The notes: generated from the sequence alone by a model not told the origin. 54,009 nt of DNA from Xanthobacter autotrophicus (GCF_030015065.1 NZ_JAIVFN010000012.1:1-54009); one strand, 5' to 3'. Counted from the first letter of the stretch, positions 28,274 through 38,859 are shown. Translations and numbers: made by a program.

Positions 28274-29661
28274 GATGCTTCCCCCGACAGGGCCCGCAGC
28301 ATGGGCGAGAGCTTCACGAGGCTCTCCTCATATTCGTCCGCCGGATCGGAATCGGCCACGATGCCGCCGCCCGCCTGCGCGAGCAGCGTGTTCCCGGCCC
28401 CGGTGATGGTGCGGATGACGATGGAGGAATCCATGGCCCTGTCGAAGCCGATCCAGGCGACGGAACCGCAATAGACCCCGCGCGGCACCGGTTCCAGCTC
28501 GTGGATGATCTCCATGGCCCGGATCTTCGGCGCACCGGTGATGGAGCCGCCGGGAAAGCAGGCCTTGAGCAGGTCCACCGGCCCGAGACCGCCCTTCAGC
28601 CGGCCTTCCACCACCGAGACCAGATGATGCACGCTGGCGAAGGTCTCCAGCGCGCATAGCGCCGGCACCTTCACGCTGCCCACCTTGCAAACGCGGGAAA
28701 GGTCGTTGCGCAGCAGGTCCACGATCATCAGGTTTTCCGCCCGGTCCTTCTCCGAGGCGAGGAGGGCGGCGGCAAGGCGGGCGTCCTCCTGCGGGTCCGG
28801 GCTGCGGCGGCGTGTGCCCTTGATGGGCCGCGTCTCCACCTGTCCGTCCGGGTCGAGGGACAGGAAGCGCTCCGGCGAGGCGCTGAGCACGGCAAGGTCC
28901 GGCCCCGCGCGCAGGAAGGCGGCGAAGGGGGACGGGGAGAGCGCGCGCAAGCGGGCGTAGAGGGCAAGGTCGGTGAGGCCCTGCGGCCGCGCCGCGCGCA
29001 TCTGCTGGGTGAGGTTGGCCTGGAAGATATCGCCGGCGCGGATGTATTCGATCACCCGCGCGATGGAGGCTTCCACCTGCGCGCGCGGCTGCTCCGGCAC
29101 GAAGCGGCCGGTGAGGGTGAAATCGGGCGCCGGCGCGACGGCGGGGGCGCTCTCCAGCCGGCGGTGGACGACCTCGGCCCGCGCCTTCGCGCGCTCATCG
29201 GCGGCAACGCCATGCTCGGGCCGACCGGTGGAGACGATGAAGGCGCGGTGCTCCAGCCGGTCGAAGGCGAGCACCGTGTCATAGAGGCCGAGCACCATTT
29301 CCGGAACCGCCGGGTTCGCCGGGCGGGGGGCGGGCAGGCGCTCCAGATGGCGGCCCAGCTCATAGCCCAGATAGCCCATGGCCCCGCCGCGAAACGGCAC
29401 CGGGGATGGTTCGGCGAGAACTGCATTCTCCGCAAGGGATTGCGCCAGGACGTCGAACGGGTTGCCGGGCACGATCCGCCCGTCCACGCGCACGCCATCG
29501 GCGGCGCTGGTGATGACCTGGAACGGATCGGTCCCCAGATAGGACCAGCGCGCCCGCGCGTCGCCCTCTGCGGCGCTGTCGAGGAAGGCGCAATAGGGCG
29601 CATCGGCGAAGGCGTGAAAGGCGGCGAACGGGTCGCGGTACGGAATTTCAACGATGAGCAC
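28270..29661 (-). CDS. pabB: aminodeoxychorismate synthase component I
   Basis: PabB aminates chorismate to 4-amino-4-deoxychorismate, with ammonia normally supplied by PabA. The 463-residue protein has the chorismate-binding domain with ETRPIKGTRRRS; the Lys in PIKGT is characteristic of PabB, where anthranilate synthase has PIAGT. ENLMIVDLLRNDLSRVC and FPGGSITGAPKIRAMEIIHELE are further family signatures. The start is GTG 29661 (VLIVEIPYRD); GTG 29691 is an alternative ten codons upstream. No pabA is present in the window. It is the first gene of pabB-pabC-GNAT and is divergent from azlC. Confidence 0.9.
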   Translation of the reverse strand: MLIVEIPYRDPFAAFHAFADAPYCAFLDSAAEGDARARWSYLGTDPFQVITSAADGVRVDGRIVPGNPFDVLAQSLAENAVLAEPSPVPFRGGAMGYLGYELGRHLERLPAPRPANPAVPEMVLGLYDTVLAFDRLEHRAFIVSTGRPEHGVAADERAKARAEVVHRRLESAPAVAPAPDFTLTGRFVPEQPRAQVEASIARVIEYIRAGDIFQANLTQQMRAARPQGLTDLALYARLRALSPSPFAAFLRAGPDLAVLSASPERFLSLDPDGQVETRPIKGTRRRSPDPQEDARLAAALLASEKDRAENLMIVDLLRNDLSRVCKVGSVKVPALCALETFASVHHLVSVVEGRLKGGLGPVDLLKACFPGGSITGAPKIRAMEIIHELEPVPRGVYCGSVAWIGFDRAMDSSIVIRTITGAGNTLLAQAGGGIVADSDPADEYEESLVKLSPMLRALSGEAS

Positions 29662-29968
29662 GGCAGGCGACCGATTCGAAACACTGGCCACAAGATGGCG
29701 CCCCCGGCCCCCGGGGGCAATGCGCGCGATTGGCCGGAGGGGGCATTGCGGCTTCGCGCGCCAACGCGCTCCCTGCGGCCGGCTCCCGGCGCCCTCGCCC
29801 CGTCCTGGGTCGGACGTGAGGCGCGCGCAGCCCTCCCGCCGCTGCATGGCCGCCGTCCTGCGCCTGCGTGAAGGCGCCTTCCCACGATCACGGCATGTGC
29901 TATGGCAGCAATCACCGGCCGGCGCGCCTGCGCCCGGCCTTTGAACCTGCGCCCGGAACGAGCCCCGC
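29662..29968. other. 307-base divergent spacer, pabB / azlC
   Basis: This region should contain the pabB and azlC promoters. No clear -35/-10 pair, repeat or operator was found. Both genes start with GTG and have weak ribosome-binding sites. Confidence 0.4.
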
Positions 29969-30718
29969 GTGTCCGCCCCCTCCGCTTCCCATCCCGCGCA
30001 TCATGCGCCGGCCGTCTGGTTCCTGAAGGGCGTGCGGGCCGGCCTGTCTGTGCCCGCCATCGTGCTGTTCGCGAGCTATCTCGGCTTCGGCGCGGTGCTC
30101 CAGAGCGTGGGGTTTCCGCTGGGGGCGGGGCTCGCCTCCACGCTGCTGGTGTGGGCGCTGCCGGCGCAACTGATCCTCATCGGCGGCATCGCGGCGGGGA
30201 CCGCCCTGCCGGCGCTGGCGCTCGCGGTGGCGCTTTCCTCCATGCGCCTCCTGCCCATGGTGGTGTCGGTGGCGCCCTATCTGCGCGGGCCGCGCCGCAG
30301 CCTGTTCTGGGAGCTGGTGTGCGCCCACTACGTGGCCATGACCGTATGGTTGGAAAGCCTGCGCCTCCTGCCCCATCTGCCGGGCGAGGCGCGGCTGCCC
30401 TTCACCCTCGGCCTCGGCAACATGCTGATTGCCGTCAGCATGTGCGGCACGGTGGCCGGCTTTCTCGTGGCAGGAGAACTGCCGACGCCGCTGGCGGCGG
30501 GCCTGCTGCTGCTGACCCCACTCTCCTTCACCGTACTGATGGTGCGCAATGCCGTCGTCCCGACGGACTGGCTGGCGCTGGCGGCGGGATTCCTGCTCAT
30601 GCCGGCGACGCTGGGGCTGGATGGCGGCCTCGATCTGATGATCGCCGGCATCGGCGGCGGCAGCTTCGCCTATCTCGCCGGCCGGCTGCTGGAGCGGAGG
30701 CGGCGGGGGCGGCCATGA
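29969..30718 (+). CDS. azlC: AzlC family permease (branched-chain amino acid exporter, large subunit)
   Basis: AzlC works with AzlD to export branched-chain amino acids or their analogues across the inner membrane. The 249-residue protein has about seven hydrophobic helices. Family features are the N-terminal FLKGVRAGLSVPAIVLFASYLGFGAVLQ and the helix VWALPAQLILIGGIAAG, followed by ALSSMRLLPM. It starts at GTG 29969. It is followed after 10 bases by azlD, so the two form an operon. Confidence 0.9.
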   Translation: MSAPSASHPAHHAPAVWFLKGVRAGLSVPAIVLFASYLGFGAVLQSVGFPLGAGLASTLLVWALPAQLILIGGIAAGTALPALALAVALSSMRLLPMVVSVAPYLRGPRRSLFWELVCAHYVAMTVWLESLRLLPHLPGEARLPFTLGLGNMLIAVSMCGTVAGFLVAGELPTPLAAGLLLLTPLSFTVLMVRNAVVPTDWLALAAGFLLMPATLGLDGGLDLMIAGIGGGSFAYLAGRLLERRRRGRP

Positions 30719-30728
30719 GGGGTCATCC

Positions 30729-31076
30729 ATGACGGGCGCACCCCTGACCGAGGGCGCGGCCCTCCTTATCGTGCTGCTGGTGGGGTTCCTGCCCACCGAG
30801 ATCTGGCGCTCGCTGGCGGTGCTCGCAGGGCGGCGCGTGGAGGAGGGAAGTCCGGTCTTCCACTGGGTGAAGGCGGTGGCCACCGCGCTTCTGGCCGCCG
30901 TGGTGGCGCGGCTGCTGTTCGCGCCCGCCGGGGCGCTTGCCGCCGTGCCCCTGGCGCTCCGGCTTGGGGCGGTGGCGTGCGGCGTCGCCGGCTTCCTCGC
31001 CTTCCGGCGCTCGGTGTTCGCCGGCGTACTCGTGGGCGAGATCGTCCTGATCGCAGGGATCGTCCTGTCCCGCTGA
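30729..31076 (+). CDS. azlD: AzlD family protein (branched-chain amino acid exporter, small subunit)
   Basis: This 115-residue membrane protein has four predicted helices, the size and layout of AzlD (YgaH-like). It opens EGAALLIVLLVGFLPTEIWRSLAV; the motif L-P-T-E-x-W-R is common to this subfamily. AGGGG lies about 8 bases before ATG 30729. Placement directly after azlC supports the assignment. Confidence 0.87.
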   Translation: MTGAPLTEGAALLIVLLVGFLPTEIWRSLAVLAGRRVEEGSPVFHWVKAVATALLAAVVARLLFAPAGALAAVPLALRLGAVACGVAGFLAFRRSVFAGVLVGEIVLIAGIVLSR

Positions 31077-31142
31077 CACCGGACCGCCCCTTGACCGGCG
31101 CCGGGAGGCCTCGCCCCTGCGCCCCGAAGAAAAGAAAGGCGC

Positions 31143-31176
31143 CCCAAGAAAGAGAAGGCGCCCCGAAGGGCGCCTT
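31143..31176 (-). terminator. intrinsic terminator of glnA with UUCG tetraloop
   Basis: A perfect 9-base-pair stem (AAGGCGCCC at 31155-31163, GGGCGCCTT at 31168-31176) closes a TTCG loop when read on the minus strand, followed by CTCTTTCTT. The hairpin lies 62 bases past the glnA stop. It is U-rich only on the minus-strand side, so it serves glnA rather than azlCD. Confidence 0.8.
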
Positions 31177-31238
31177 GGAGGAAGGTCTCATGAAGACTGG
31201 TCGCCGGCCCGGCGTGACGGCCGGGCCGGCGAGGATCG

Positions 31239-32654
31239 TCAGACCGAGTAGTACATCTCGAACTCGACCGGGTGCGGCGTCATTTCAAAGCGCATCACCT
31301 CGGTCATCTTCAGCTCGATGTAGGACTCGATGAAATCCTTCTGGAACACGTCACCCTTGAGCAGGTAGTCGTGGTCCGCGGCGAGTGAGTCCAGCGCCTC
31401 GCGCAGCGAGCCGCAGACGGTGGGGATCTGCTTCAGCTCGGCGGGGGGCAGGTCGTACAGGTCCTTGTCCATGGCCTGGCCGGGGTCGATCCGGTTCAGG
31501 ATGCCGTCCATGCCGGCCATGAACAGGGCCGCGAAGGCGAGGTAGGGGTTCGCGCCGGGATCGGGGAAGCGGACCTCGACGCGCTTGGCCTTCGGATTGT
31601 TGGTGTAGGGGATGCGGCAGGACGCCGAGCGGTTGCGGGCCGAATAGGCCAGCAGCACCGGAGCCTCGTAGCCCGGGACCAGGCGCTTGTAGGAGTTGGT
31701 CAGCGGGTTGGTGAAGGCGTTCAGCGACTTGGCATGCTTGATGATGCCGCCGATATACCACAGGCAGTAGTCGGACAGGTCGGCATACTTGTCGCCGGCA
31801 AAGAGCGGCTTGCCTTCCTTCCAGATGGACTGGTGGACGTGCATGCCGGAGCCGTTGTCGCCGAAGACGGGCTTCGGCATGAAGGTCGCGGTCTTGCCGT
31901 AGATGTTGGCGACCTGATGGATGCAGTACTTGTAGACCTGCAGGTGGTCGGCCATGGTCACGAGCGAGCCGAACTTGAGGCCGAGCTCGTGCTGGGCGGA
32001 GGCCACCTCGTGGTGATGCTTCTCCACCTTGGCGCCCATCTTGGCCATGGCGGCGAGCATCTCGGAGCGCATGTCCTGCGCCGAATCGACCGGGGGAACC
32101 GGGAAGTAGCCGCCCTTGGTCTTCACCCGGTGGCCGAGGTTGCCGCCCTCATATTCGGTGTCGAAATTGGTGGGCAGCTCGATGGAGTCGAGCTTGAAGC
32201 CGGTGTTGTACGGGTCCGCCTTGAAGCGCACGTCGTCGAAAATGAAGAACTCGGCCTCGGGGCCGAAATAGACGGCGTCGCCGATCCCGGTGGACTTGGC
32301 GTAGGCCTCCGCCTTCTTCGCGATGGAGCGCGGGTCGCGGCCGTAGGGCTGGTTGGTGGTCGGCTCCAGCACGTCGCAGACGATGGAGAGCGTGGTCTCC
32401 GCGAAGAAGGGGTCGATGCAGGTCGTGGCCGGATCCGGCATCAGCAGCATGTCGGATTCGTTGATGGCCTTCCAGCCGGCGATGGACGAGCCGTCGAAAG
32501 CGGTGCCTTCGGTCAGGAACTCATCGTCGACCATGGAAATGTCGAAGGTAACGTGCTGCCACTTGCCGCGCGGATCGGTGAAGCGCAGATCGACGTATTT
32601 CACGTCCTCGCTCTTGATCAGGTCGAGGACGTCCTTGGCCGTCTTGGTTTTCAT
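31239..32654 (-). CDS. glnA: glutamine synthetase type I
   Basis: GlnA makes glutamine from glutamate, ammonia and ATP. The 471-residue sequence starts [25 protein letters not shown], and carries the signature [19 protein letters not shown], the ATP site [19 protein letters not shown], and [23 protein letters not shown]. The adenylylation tyrosine is in [10 protein letters not shown] near residue 400, so the enzyme is expected to be controlled by GlnE. ATG 32654 follows AAGGTAG. It lies 46 bases after glnB and has no strong promoter of its own that could be seen. It is probably transcribed from the sigma-54 promoter upstream of glnB. Confidence 0.98.
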   Translation of the reverse strand: MKTKTAKDVLDLIKSEDVKYVDLRFTDPRGKWQHVTFDISMVDDEFLTEGTAFDGSSIAGWKAINESDMLLMPDPATTCIDPFFAETTLSIVCDVLEPTTNQPYGRDPRSIAKKAEAYAKSTGIGDAVYFGPEAEFFIFDDVRFKADPYNTGFKLDSIELPTNFDTEYEGGNLGHRVKTKGGYFPVPPVDSAQDMRSEMLAAMAKMGAKVEKHHHEVASAQHELGLKFGSLVTMADHLQVYKYCIHQVANIYGKTATFMPKPVFGDNGSGMHVHQSIWKEGKPLFAGDKYADLSDYCLWYIGGIIKHAKSLNAFTNPLTNSYKRLVPGYEAPVLLAYSARNRSASCRIPYTNNPKAKRVEVRFPDPGANPYLAFAALFMAGMDGILNRIDPGQAMDKDLYDLPPAELKQIPTVCGSLREALDSLAADHDYLLKGDVFQKDFIESYIELKMTEVMRFEMTPHPVEFEMYYSV

Positions 32655-32700
32655 GGGGGTTTCTACCTTTCTGCTGGCCTGCAGGTTTTTATTGGACGCA

Positions 32701-33231
<531 letters not shown>

Positions 33232-33260
33232 TCAACTGGGCATATAGGGCAGGGCATTCA

Positions 33261-34751
33261 GTGTACGCACTTCTTGATCCACAGGAAATGGCGCGGGCGG
33301 ATCGTTTCGCCGTCGAAATGGGCACGCCGTCCTTTACGTTGATGGAGCGCGCCGGCACCGCGGTCGCCGACGTGGTGGCGCGCTTTCCGCTGCCCACGCG
33401 CGTTCTCATCCTGTGCGGGCCGGGAAACAATGGTGGCGACGGCTTCGTCGCGGCGCGGGTGCTGACGCAGCGGGGCTTCCGGGTCCGCGTCGCGCTGCTG
33501 GGCGAGCGCGAGCGCCTGACCGGCGATGCGAAGCGCGCCGCCGAGCGCTGGCGCGGCCCGGTGGAGGAGCCCGCCGCCCTCGACCTCACCGAAGCGGGGG
33601 TGATCGTGGACGCCCTGTTCGGCGCCGGGCTCGCCCGCGACCTCGACGGGGCGGCGAAGGCGCTGGTGGAGCGCGTGGCCGCCTCCGGCCGGCCGGTGAT
33701 CGCCGTGGATCTGCCCTCCGGCCTCGACGGGTCCACCGGCAAGGTTCGCGGCGCCGCGGCCCCGGCGCAGGAGACGGTGACCTTCTTCCGCCGCAAGCCC
33801 GGCCATCTGCTGGAGCCGGGGCGCAGCCTGTGCGGCCGGGTCCGCGTGGCGGATATCGGCATTCCAGACGCGGCGCTGGACCTCATCCGCCCCGCCGCCT
33901 TCGTGAACATGCCGGACCTCTGGCGCGCGGCCTTTCCTTTGCCGGCGGCGTCTGGCCACAAATACAGCCGGGGCCATGCGGTGGTGGTGAGCGGCGGCGC
34001 CTGGACCTGCGGCGCCGCCCGCCTGTCCGCCCGCGGCGCGCTGCGGGCCGGGGCCGGGCTGGTGACGGTGGCGCTGCCGCCGGATGCTCTGCCGCTCCAC
34101 GCCGCCTCCTACGCCGCCATCATGCCGCGCCCCACGGCCGGCGACGCGGACCTTGCCGCGCTGCTGGCCGACCGTCGGCTCGGCACCGTTGTGCTGGGTC
34201 CCGGCCTCGGCACCGGGGCCGGGACCCGGGCGAAGGTGGATATCGCGGCGCCGGGTCGGCGCCTCGTGCTCGATGCCGACGCGCTCACCTCCTATGCGGG
34301 CGTGCCGTGGGCGCTTGCGGACGTGGCGGCGCGCGCGGCCGGCCTCGTCGTCACGCCCCATGAGGGTGAGTTCGCCCGCCTGTTCGCCGGTGACCGAGAG
34401 GTGATGGATGCGCCCTCCAAGCTGGCGCGCACCCGCGCCGCGGCCGTCCGCCTCAAGGCGGTGGTGGTGCTGAAGGGGGCGGACACGGTGGTCGCGGCCC
34501 CGGACGGGCGCGCCGCCATCGCCGAGAATGCGCCGGCCTGGCTCGCCACCGCCGGCGCCGGCGACGTGCTGGCCGGCATCGCGGGGGGGCTGCTGGCGCA
34601 GGGCATGCCGCCGTTCGAGGCGGCGTGCGCCGCCGTGTGGCTGCACGGGGAAGCCGCCCATGTCGCCGGGCCGGGCCTGGTGGCCGACGACTTGCCGGAG
34701 GCGCTGCGGGAGGTCTACCGCCGGCTCTACGAGTTGTTCGGGGCGCGCTGA
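33261..34751 (+). CDS. nnr: bifunctional NAD(P)HX epimerase / ADP-dependent NAD(P)HX dehydratase
   Basis: This enzyme repairs hydrated NADH and NADPH. The 496-residue protein has an N-terminal YjeF_N epimerase domain (about 1-210, with ILCGPGNNGGDGFVAARVL and VDALFGAGLARDL) and a C-terminal ribokinase-like dehydratase domain (about 225-490, with GPGLGTG, VVTPHEGEFARLF, and LATAGAGDVLAGIAGGLLAQ holding the catalytic Asp). GTG 33261 is preferred because AGGGCAGGG lies just upstream and family members start at VYALLDPQEMARAD; an upstream GTG at 33216 is possible. It is divergent from glnB. Confidence 0.94.
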   Translation: MYALLDPQEMARADRFAVEMGTPSFTLMERAGTAVADVVARFPLPTRVLILCGPGNNGGDGFVAARVLTQRGFRVRVALLGERERLTGDAKRAAERWRGPVEEPAALDLTEAGVIVDALFGAGLARDLDGAAKALVERVAASGRPVIAVDLPSGLDGSTGKVRGAAAPAQETVTFFRRKPGHLLEPGRSLCGRVRVADIGIPDAALDLIRPAAFVNMPDLWRAAFPLPAASGHKYSRGHAVVVSGGAWTCGAARLSARGALRAGAGLVTVALPPDALPLHAASYAAIMPRPTAGDADLAALLADRRLGTVVLGPGLGTGAGTRAKVDIAAPGRRLVLDADALTSYAGVPWALADVAARAAGLVVTPHEGEFARLFAGDREVMDAPSKLARTRAAAVRLKAVVVLKGADTVVAAPDGRAAIAENAPAWLATAGAGDVLAGIAGGLLAQGMPPFEAACAAVWLHGEAAHVAGPGLVADDLPEALREVYRRLYELFGAR

Positions 34752-34760
34752 GGGACGGCC

Positions 34761-36026
34761 TCAGGCCATCACCTCATAGGTCCGCGAGAGCACCACCTCG
34801 CCGTCGCCGCCACGCTGGCCGACGATGGGCCACGTTCCCGGCGACCCGGCGAGGAACGCCACCCGCGCTGTGGACTTGGCCGGCACGGGAACGGTATCAT
34901 GCCACCAGGGCCGCCAGCCGTCATAGACATTGTCGAGCAGGCGCACGGGATGGCCGGCAATATAGACGGCGACCGGCGCGTCGAGGCTGTTGGTCAGCGT
35001 CAGCACGACGCTCCGGCCGGTCTTGATGGTGCCGATGGAGGCCGGCCCGGCCGCCTTGTCGCCGATGGGCAGCTCGAAGCGCACGGCATCCTTCAGCGGG
35101 ATCTCCGCGGGCAGGTCGTTGCCCGGCAGCGGCGCCGGCGGGCCAGAGGGCGGGGTGCCGGCCGGCCCGACCGGGGTCACAACCGCAAGCCGGATCGGGT
35201 CCTGCGTGGTCTCGATCTCGATGATGCTGGCGTCGGCGTCGTCCAGCGTCGCGGCCATGTCCACCCGGCCGCCGGGGGGGATCACGATCCGCCCTTCCTT
35301 GAACTCGAAGGGCTCCGTCACCGGCTGGCCGTCCACCGCGAGGGCGTAGCATGCCGGCCCGCGCACGCGCAGGCGCAGGAACAGCGGCGTGGCGTTCACG
35401 AGGCGCAGCCGGGCCCGCCCGCTCGCCGGGCCCTGGAACGTGGGCGAAATGGCGCCGTTGACCGGAAAGATCGGCACGCCGCTTTCCGGCGGGAAGGACT
35501 GGATGAACAGCAGGTGGTCGAAGGCATAGGCGGGCGCGCCGGCCTCCTCCACCACCAGCGCGCCGCTGAGCGCGCGGCGGGCAAGGGTCGGCGAGGTTGC
35601 GTGATACCAGAACGTGCCGGCATCCGGGGGTGTGAGCCGCAGGCTGGCGCTCTTGCCCGGGGCGACGGCGGCGAGGGCCGGCGCGCCGGCGGGCAGGCGC
35701 ACGCCCTGCCAGCTGAGGGCCACGCTCTCCCTGAGGGTGTTGGCGAGGTCGACAGTCAGCGTGCCGCCCTTCTTCACCCGCAGGACCGGGCCGGGCAGGC
35801 CGCCGTTGAACAATGCGAGGGTGCCTTGGCCAGCGAGTTCTGGCCGGCTGCCCTCGGCAGCGGTGAGCGCCACCTGGACGGCTGGCTGGCCGTTCGCCGG
35901 GGTCGCGGCCAAGGCGGCCCCGTGCGGCTGAGCGAGAACCGTGCCGAGCGCGCCCGCCGCGCCGGACAGGGAGAGGGCTGCGGCACCCTTGAGCACGGTG
36001 CGTCGGGAGGGAATCGGCGTGGTCAC
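34761..36026 (-). CDS. Tat-exported multicopper-oxidase-fold protein lacking copper ligands (FtsP/SufI-like)
   Basis: This 421-residue protein has a Tat signal (SRRTVLKGAAALSLSGAAG) and three cupredoxin-like regions. Where multicopper oxidases have HWHG, HSH, HPxHxHGH and HCHxxxH, this protein has LSWQG, WYHATSP, VAVYIAGHP and a C-terminus GTWPIVGQRGGDGEVVLSRTY. The four copper sites are therefore missing. E. coli FtsP (SufI) is a Tat substrate of the same fold that also lacks copper and stabilises the divisome under stress; its WYHANTP matches WYHATSP here. The function is inferred as FtsP-like, not shown. GTG 36026 follows AGGAGA. It is convergent with nnr (9 bases). Confidence 0.8.
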   Translation of the reverse strand: MTTPIPSRRTVLKGAAALSLSGAAGALGTVLAQPHGAALAATPANGQPAVQVALTAAEGSRPELAGQGTLALFNGGLPGPVLRVKKGGTLTVDLANTLRESVALSWQGVRLPAGAPALAAVAPGKSASLRLTPPDAGTFWYHATSPTLARRALSGALVVEEAGAPAYAFDHLLFIQSFPPESGVPIFPVNGAISPTFQGPASGRARLRLVNATPLFLRLRVRGPACYALAVDGQPVTEPFEFKEGRIVIPPGGRVDMAATLDDADASIIEIETTQDPIRLAVVTPVGPAGTPPSGPPAPLPGNDLPAEIPLKDAVRFELPIGDKAAGPASIGTIKTGRSVVLTLTNSLDAPVAVYIAGHPVRLLDNVYDGWRPWWHDTVPVPAKSTARVAFLAGSPGTWPIVGQRGGDGEVVLSRTYEVMA

Positions 36027-36442
36027 GCGGCGTCTCCTGGCAGGGTGCGTGGACCATCATACGGGGCTGAAAAAAGGGCAAGCGGCTTTCCACCGCCTGT
36101 TGTCGCCATCGACAGGGACGCCTGCGCGCCGCGCGCCGGCCCGATGGCGGGCAAGGGGCCCGCCGGCGGGCTGCCGGACCGGGCCGGCAAGCCGGCTGGC
36201 GGGGCCGGGGCGTGCCATTTTCTTGCTGCATGCGCGCGCCGTCATGATATAAGCCGCGACCCGATCCATGCGTGCACAGGCGTGCGCGTGCGGTCGGATC
36301 TCTATGGTGCGCGTCCCGGATTGGGCGTTCCCGTGCGCTGGCGTTTCCGCGAAGGGGCGTTTGCGTGGCGGAGTGCTTCGGGGGCGTCGTCCGCCGCCCG
36401 GAAGGGCGCTGCGGATGGTGAGCCCGGCGGTGGAAGCCCCCT
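36027..36442. other. 416-base spacer upstream of tRNA-Leu
   Basis: No gene is recognised. A possible plus-strand promoter, TTGCTG with TATAAG 19 bases on (about 36223-36253), lies 190 bases before the tRNA. If used, it would make a long leader or an unannotated small RNA. The rest is GC-rich with no clear structure. Confidence 0.35.
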
Positions 36443-36527
36443 GCGGGCGTGGCGGAACTGGTAGACGCGCGGGATTTAGGTTCCCGTGACGCAAGTCGTG
36501 GGGGTTCGAAACCCTCCGCCCGCACCA
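36443..36527 (+). tRNA. tRNA-Leu (anticodon TAG)
   Basis: The 85-base cloverleaf has the acceptor stem GCGGGCG paired with CGCCCGC, discriminator A and encoded CCA. The anticodon stem CGGGA/TCCCG encloses loop TTTAGGT, giving anticodon TAG, which reads CUN leucine codons. A long variable arm (TGACGCAAGTCG region) marks a class II tRNA. The T-arm GGGTTCGAAACCC is intact. It lies 158 bases before tig on the same strand. Confidence 0.95.
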
Positions 36528-36685
36528 CGTTTCCGGTTCGCCGGCCGCCACGGAGGTTCGTGTGCCGAGGGGTGCGGGACGAGCGCCGTGCGGCCTCGGG
36601 CGGACCACGCCCGTGGAGCTGCGGCGGCGAAACCGGTTTTGGACGTTTTCCGCGCCATGCGCGATGAGGATGTGAAGGCAAGACG

Positions 36686-38041
36686 ATGCAGGTGACCGAG
36701 ACGGGGGCCGATGGCCTCAAGCGCGCGTTCCGTGTGGTGGTGTCCGCCGCCGACCTCGACGCCAAGGCCGATGCCAAGCTGGCCGAGCTCAAGGGCCAGG
36801 TGAAGCTCAACGGCTTCCGCCCCGGCAAGGTGCCCGTGGCGCACCTGAAGCGCGTCTACGGCAAGACCGTCATGTCCGAGGTAATCGAGCAGACGGTCAA
36901 CGAGACCAACGGCAAGATTGTCGAGGAGCACGGCTTCAAGCTCGCGCTCCAGCCCAAGGTGAAGGCGCCGGAGGAAGATCCCCAGTTCCAGGGCCTGCTC
37001 GACGGCGGCCGGGACCTTGCCTACGACCTCGAGATCGAGATCCTGCCCAAGATCGAGCTGGGCAACTTCAAGGACATCTCGGTCGAGAAGCTGGTGGTCG
37101 AGGTGAGCGACGCGGAGGTGGACGAGACCATCCAGCGCATCGCCGACGCCAACCGCCCCTTCTCCACCAAGGAGGGCGCCGCCGAGAACGGTGACCGCCT
37201 CACCATCGACTTCACCGGCTATGTGGACGGCGAGAAGTTCCCCGGCGGCGAGGGCCAGGACATCGACGTCCTGCTGGGCTCCAAGGGCTTCATCCCCGGC
37301 TTCGAGGAGCAGCTGGTCGGCGCCACCGCCGGCGAGAGCCGCACCCTCTCCGTGACCTTCCCGGAGGGCTATGCCGCCAAGGAACTCGCGGGCAAGGCCG
37401 CCACCTTCGAGGTGACGGTGAAGTCGGTGGACGCGCCCGGCGCCGTCGCGCTGGACGACGAGTTCGCCAAGACCCTCGGTCAGGAGAGCCTGGAGAAGCT
37501 CAAGGAGACGGTGCGCGGCCGCATCGCCCAGGAGCATGCCGGCGCCGCCCGCCAGAAGGTGAAGCGCGCTTTGCTCGACGCCCTCGACGCCACCCACCGG
37601 TTCGCGGTGCCGGAAGGCCTCGTGGACCAGGAGTTCTTCGGCGTGTGGAGCCGGGTGCAGGAAGACCTCGCCGCCCAGAACCGCACCTTCGCCGACGAGG
37701 GCACCTCCGAGGAGGAAGCCCGCGCGGATTACCGCCGCATCGCCGAGCGCCGTGTCCGCCTCGGCCTGGTGCTTGCGGAAATCGGTGAGCGCAACAATAT
37801 CCAGGTTTCCGACGACGAGGTCACTCGCGCGGTGGTGGAACGGGCCCGCCAGTTCCCCGGCCAGGAGCAGCAGGTGTGGGAATATTATCGCCGCAACCCT
37901 GAAGCCCTGGCATCCGTGCGCGCACCCCTGTTCGAGGAGAAGGTCGTTGATTTCCTCCTGGAGCTCGCCAACGTGACCGAGAAGACGGTCACCAAGGAAG
38001 AGCTGTACAAGGAGGAAGAGGACGACGAGAAGGCGGCCTGA
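36686..38041 (+). CDS. tig: trigger factor, ribosome-associated chaperone
   Basis: Trigger factor binds nascent chains at the ribosome exit and has peptidyl-prolyl isomerase activity. The 451-residue protein has the ribosome-binding signature [17 protein letters not shown] (about 43-59, which includes the G-F-R-x-G-K motif), an FKBP-type PPIase domain (about 160-245, [20 protein letters not shown]), and a helical C-terminal chaperone domain ending in an acidic/Lys tail ([14 protein letters not shown]). ATG 36686 has GAAGGCAAGACG before it. It heads the tig-clpP-clpX-lon-hup block. Confidence 0.97.
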   Translation: MQVTETGADGLKRAFRVVVSAADLDAKADAKLAELKGQVKLNGFRPGKVPVAHLKRVYGKTVMSEVIEQTVNETNGKIVEEHGFKLALQPKVKAPEEDPQFQGLLDGGRDLAYDLEIEILPKIELGNFKDISVEKLVVEVSDAEVDETIQRIADANRPFSTKEGAAENGDRLTIDFTGYVDGEKFPGGEGQDIDVLLGSKGFIPGFEEQLVGATAGESRTLSVTFPEGYAAKELAGKAATFEVTVKSVDAPGAVALDDEFAKTLGQESLEKLKETVRGRIAQEHAGAARQKVKRALLDALDATHRFAVPEGLVDQEFFGVWSRVQEDLAAQNRTFADEGTSEEEARADYRRIAERRVRLGLVLAEIGERNNIQVSDDEVTRAVVERARQFPGQEQQVWEYYRRNPEALASVRAPLFEEKVVDFLLELANVTEKTVTKEELYKEEEDDEKAA

Positions 38042-38101
38042 GGGCCAAAGGCCGCCTTCGTCCTGCGACGATATTGCGCGGCACGCCCCTCGGGGCGTGC
38101 C
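38030..38101 (+). terminator. two hairpins between tig and clpP
   Basis: AAGGCGGCCT (38030-38039) pairs with AGGCCGCCTT (38049-38058) across the tig stop. GGCACGCCCC (38080-38089) pairs with GGGGCGTGCC (38092-38101). Neither is followed by a real T-run, so they may attenuate rather than fully end transcription, or protect the tig mRNA. The second ends 25 bases before clpP. Confidence 0.45.
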
Positions 38102-38126
38102 TTCGCCCGCGCCCCGAGGACTGACG

Positions 38127-38762
38127 ATGCGTGATCCTGTCGATACTTATATGAATTACCTCATCCCCATGGTGGTCGAGCAGACCAACCGTGGCGAGCG
38201 GTCCTACGACATCTTTTCCCGTCTCCTGAAGGAGCGCATCCTGTTCCTCACCGGCCCGGTGGAGGACGGCATGGCGACCCTTGCGGTGGCGCAGCTGCTG
38301 TTCCTCGAGGCGGACAATCCGAAGAAGGAAATCTCGATGTACATCAACTCCCCCGGGGGAGTGGTGACGTCGGGCCTCGCCATCTACGACACCATGCAGT
38401 TCATCAAGCCTGCGGTGTCCACCCTCTGCATCGGCCAGGCGGCCTCCATGGGCTCGCTGCTTCTGACCGCGGGCGAGAAGGACATGCGCTTCGCCCTGCC
38501 GAACGCCCGAATCATGGTCCACCAGCCGTCGGGCGGCTTCCAGGGCCAGGTCACGGACATCATGCTGCACGCGCAGGAGATCCTGAACCTGAAGCGCCGA
38601 CTCAATGAAATCTATGTGAAGCACACCGGCCGCTCGATGGAGAAGATCGAGGATGCGCTGGAGCGCGACAACTTCATGACCGCTAAGGCGGCTCTGGACT
38701 TCGGTCTCATCGACTCCGTGATCGACAAGCGACCCACGGACGAGACGTCCAAGGTGGCGTGA
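38127..38762 (+). CDS. clpP: ATP-dependent Clp protease proteolytic subunit
   Basis: ClpP is the serine peptidase core that pairs with ClpX or ClpA. The 211-residue protein has the catalytic triad S107 ([13 protein letters not shown]), H132 (MVHQPSGG) and D181 (ERDNFM). [20 protein letters not shown] is the typical N-terminal half. ATG 38127 follows GAGGA at good spacing; the frame is open ten codons upstream but without family sequence. It is followed by clpX after 424 bases, a wider gap than in E. coli. Confidence 0.97.
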   Translation: MRDPVDTYMNYLIPMVVEQTNRGERSYDIFSRLLKERILFLTGPVEDGMATLAVAQLLFLEADNPKKEISMYINSPGGVVTSGLAIYDTMQFIKPAVSTLCIGQAASMGSLLLTAGEKDMRFALPNARIMVHQPSGGFQGQVTDIMLHAQEILNLKRRLNEIYVKHTGRSMEKIEDALERDNFMTAKAALDFGLIDSVIDKRPTDETSKVA

Positions 38763-38859
38763 TCGGACGCGGCTCGGGGGGCGTTCTCGAAAATCCCCCC
38801 CTTGCGTGCGGTGCAAGATCGCGCTTGCATGTCGTTAAGCCGGCATCGGATGCCGCGTT

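Noticed and set aside
36268-36667. Short open frames overlapping tRNA-Leu and its flanks
   Set aside because: They run through a clear tRNA gene and have no protein family features.
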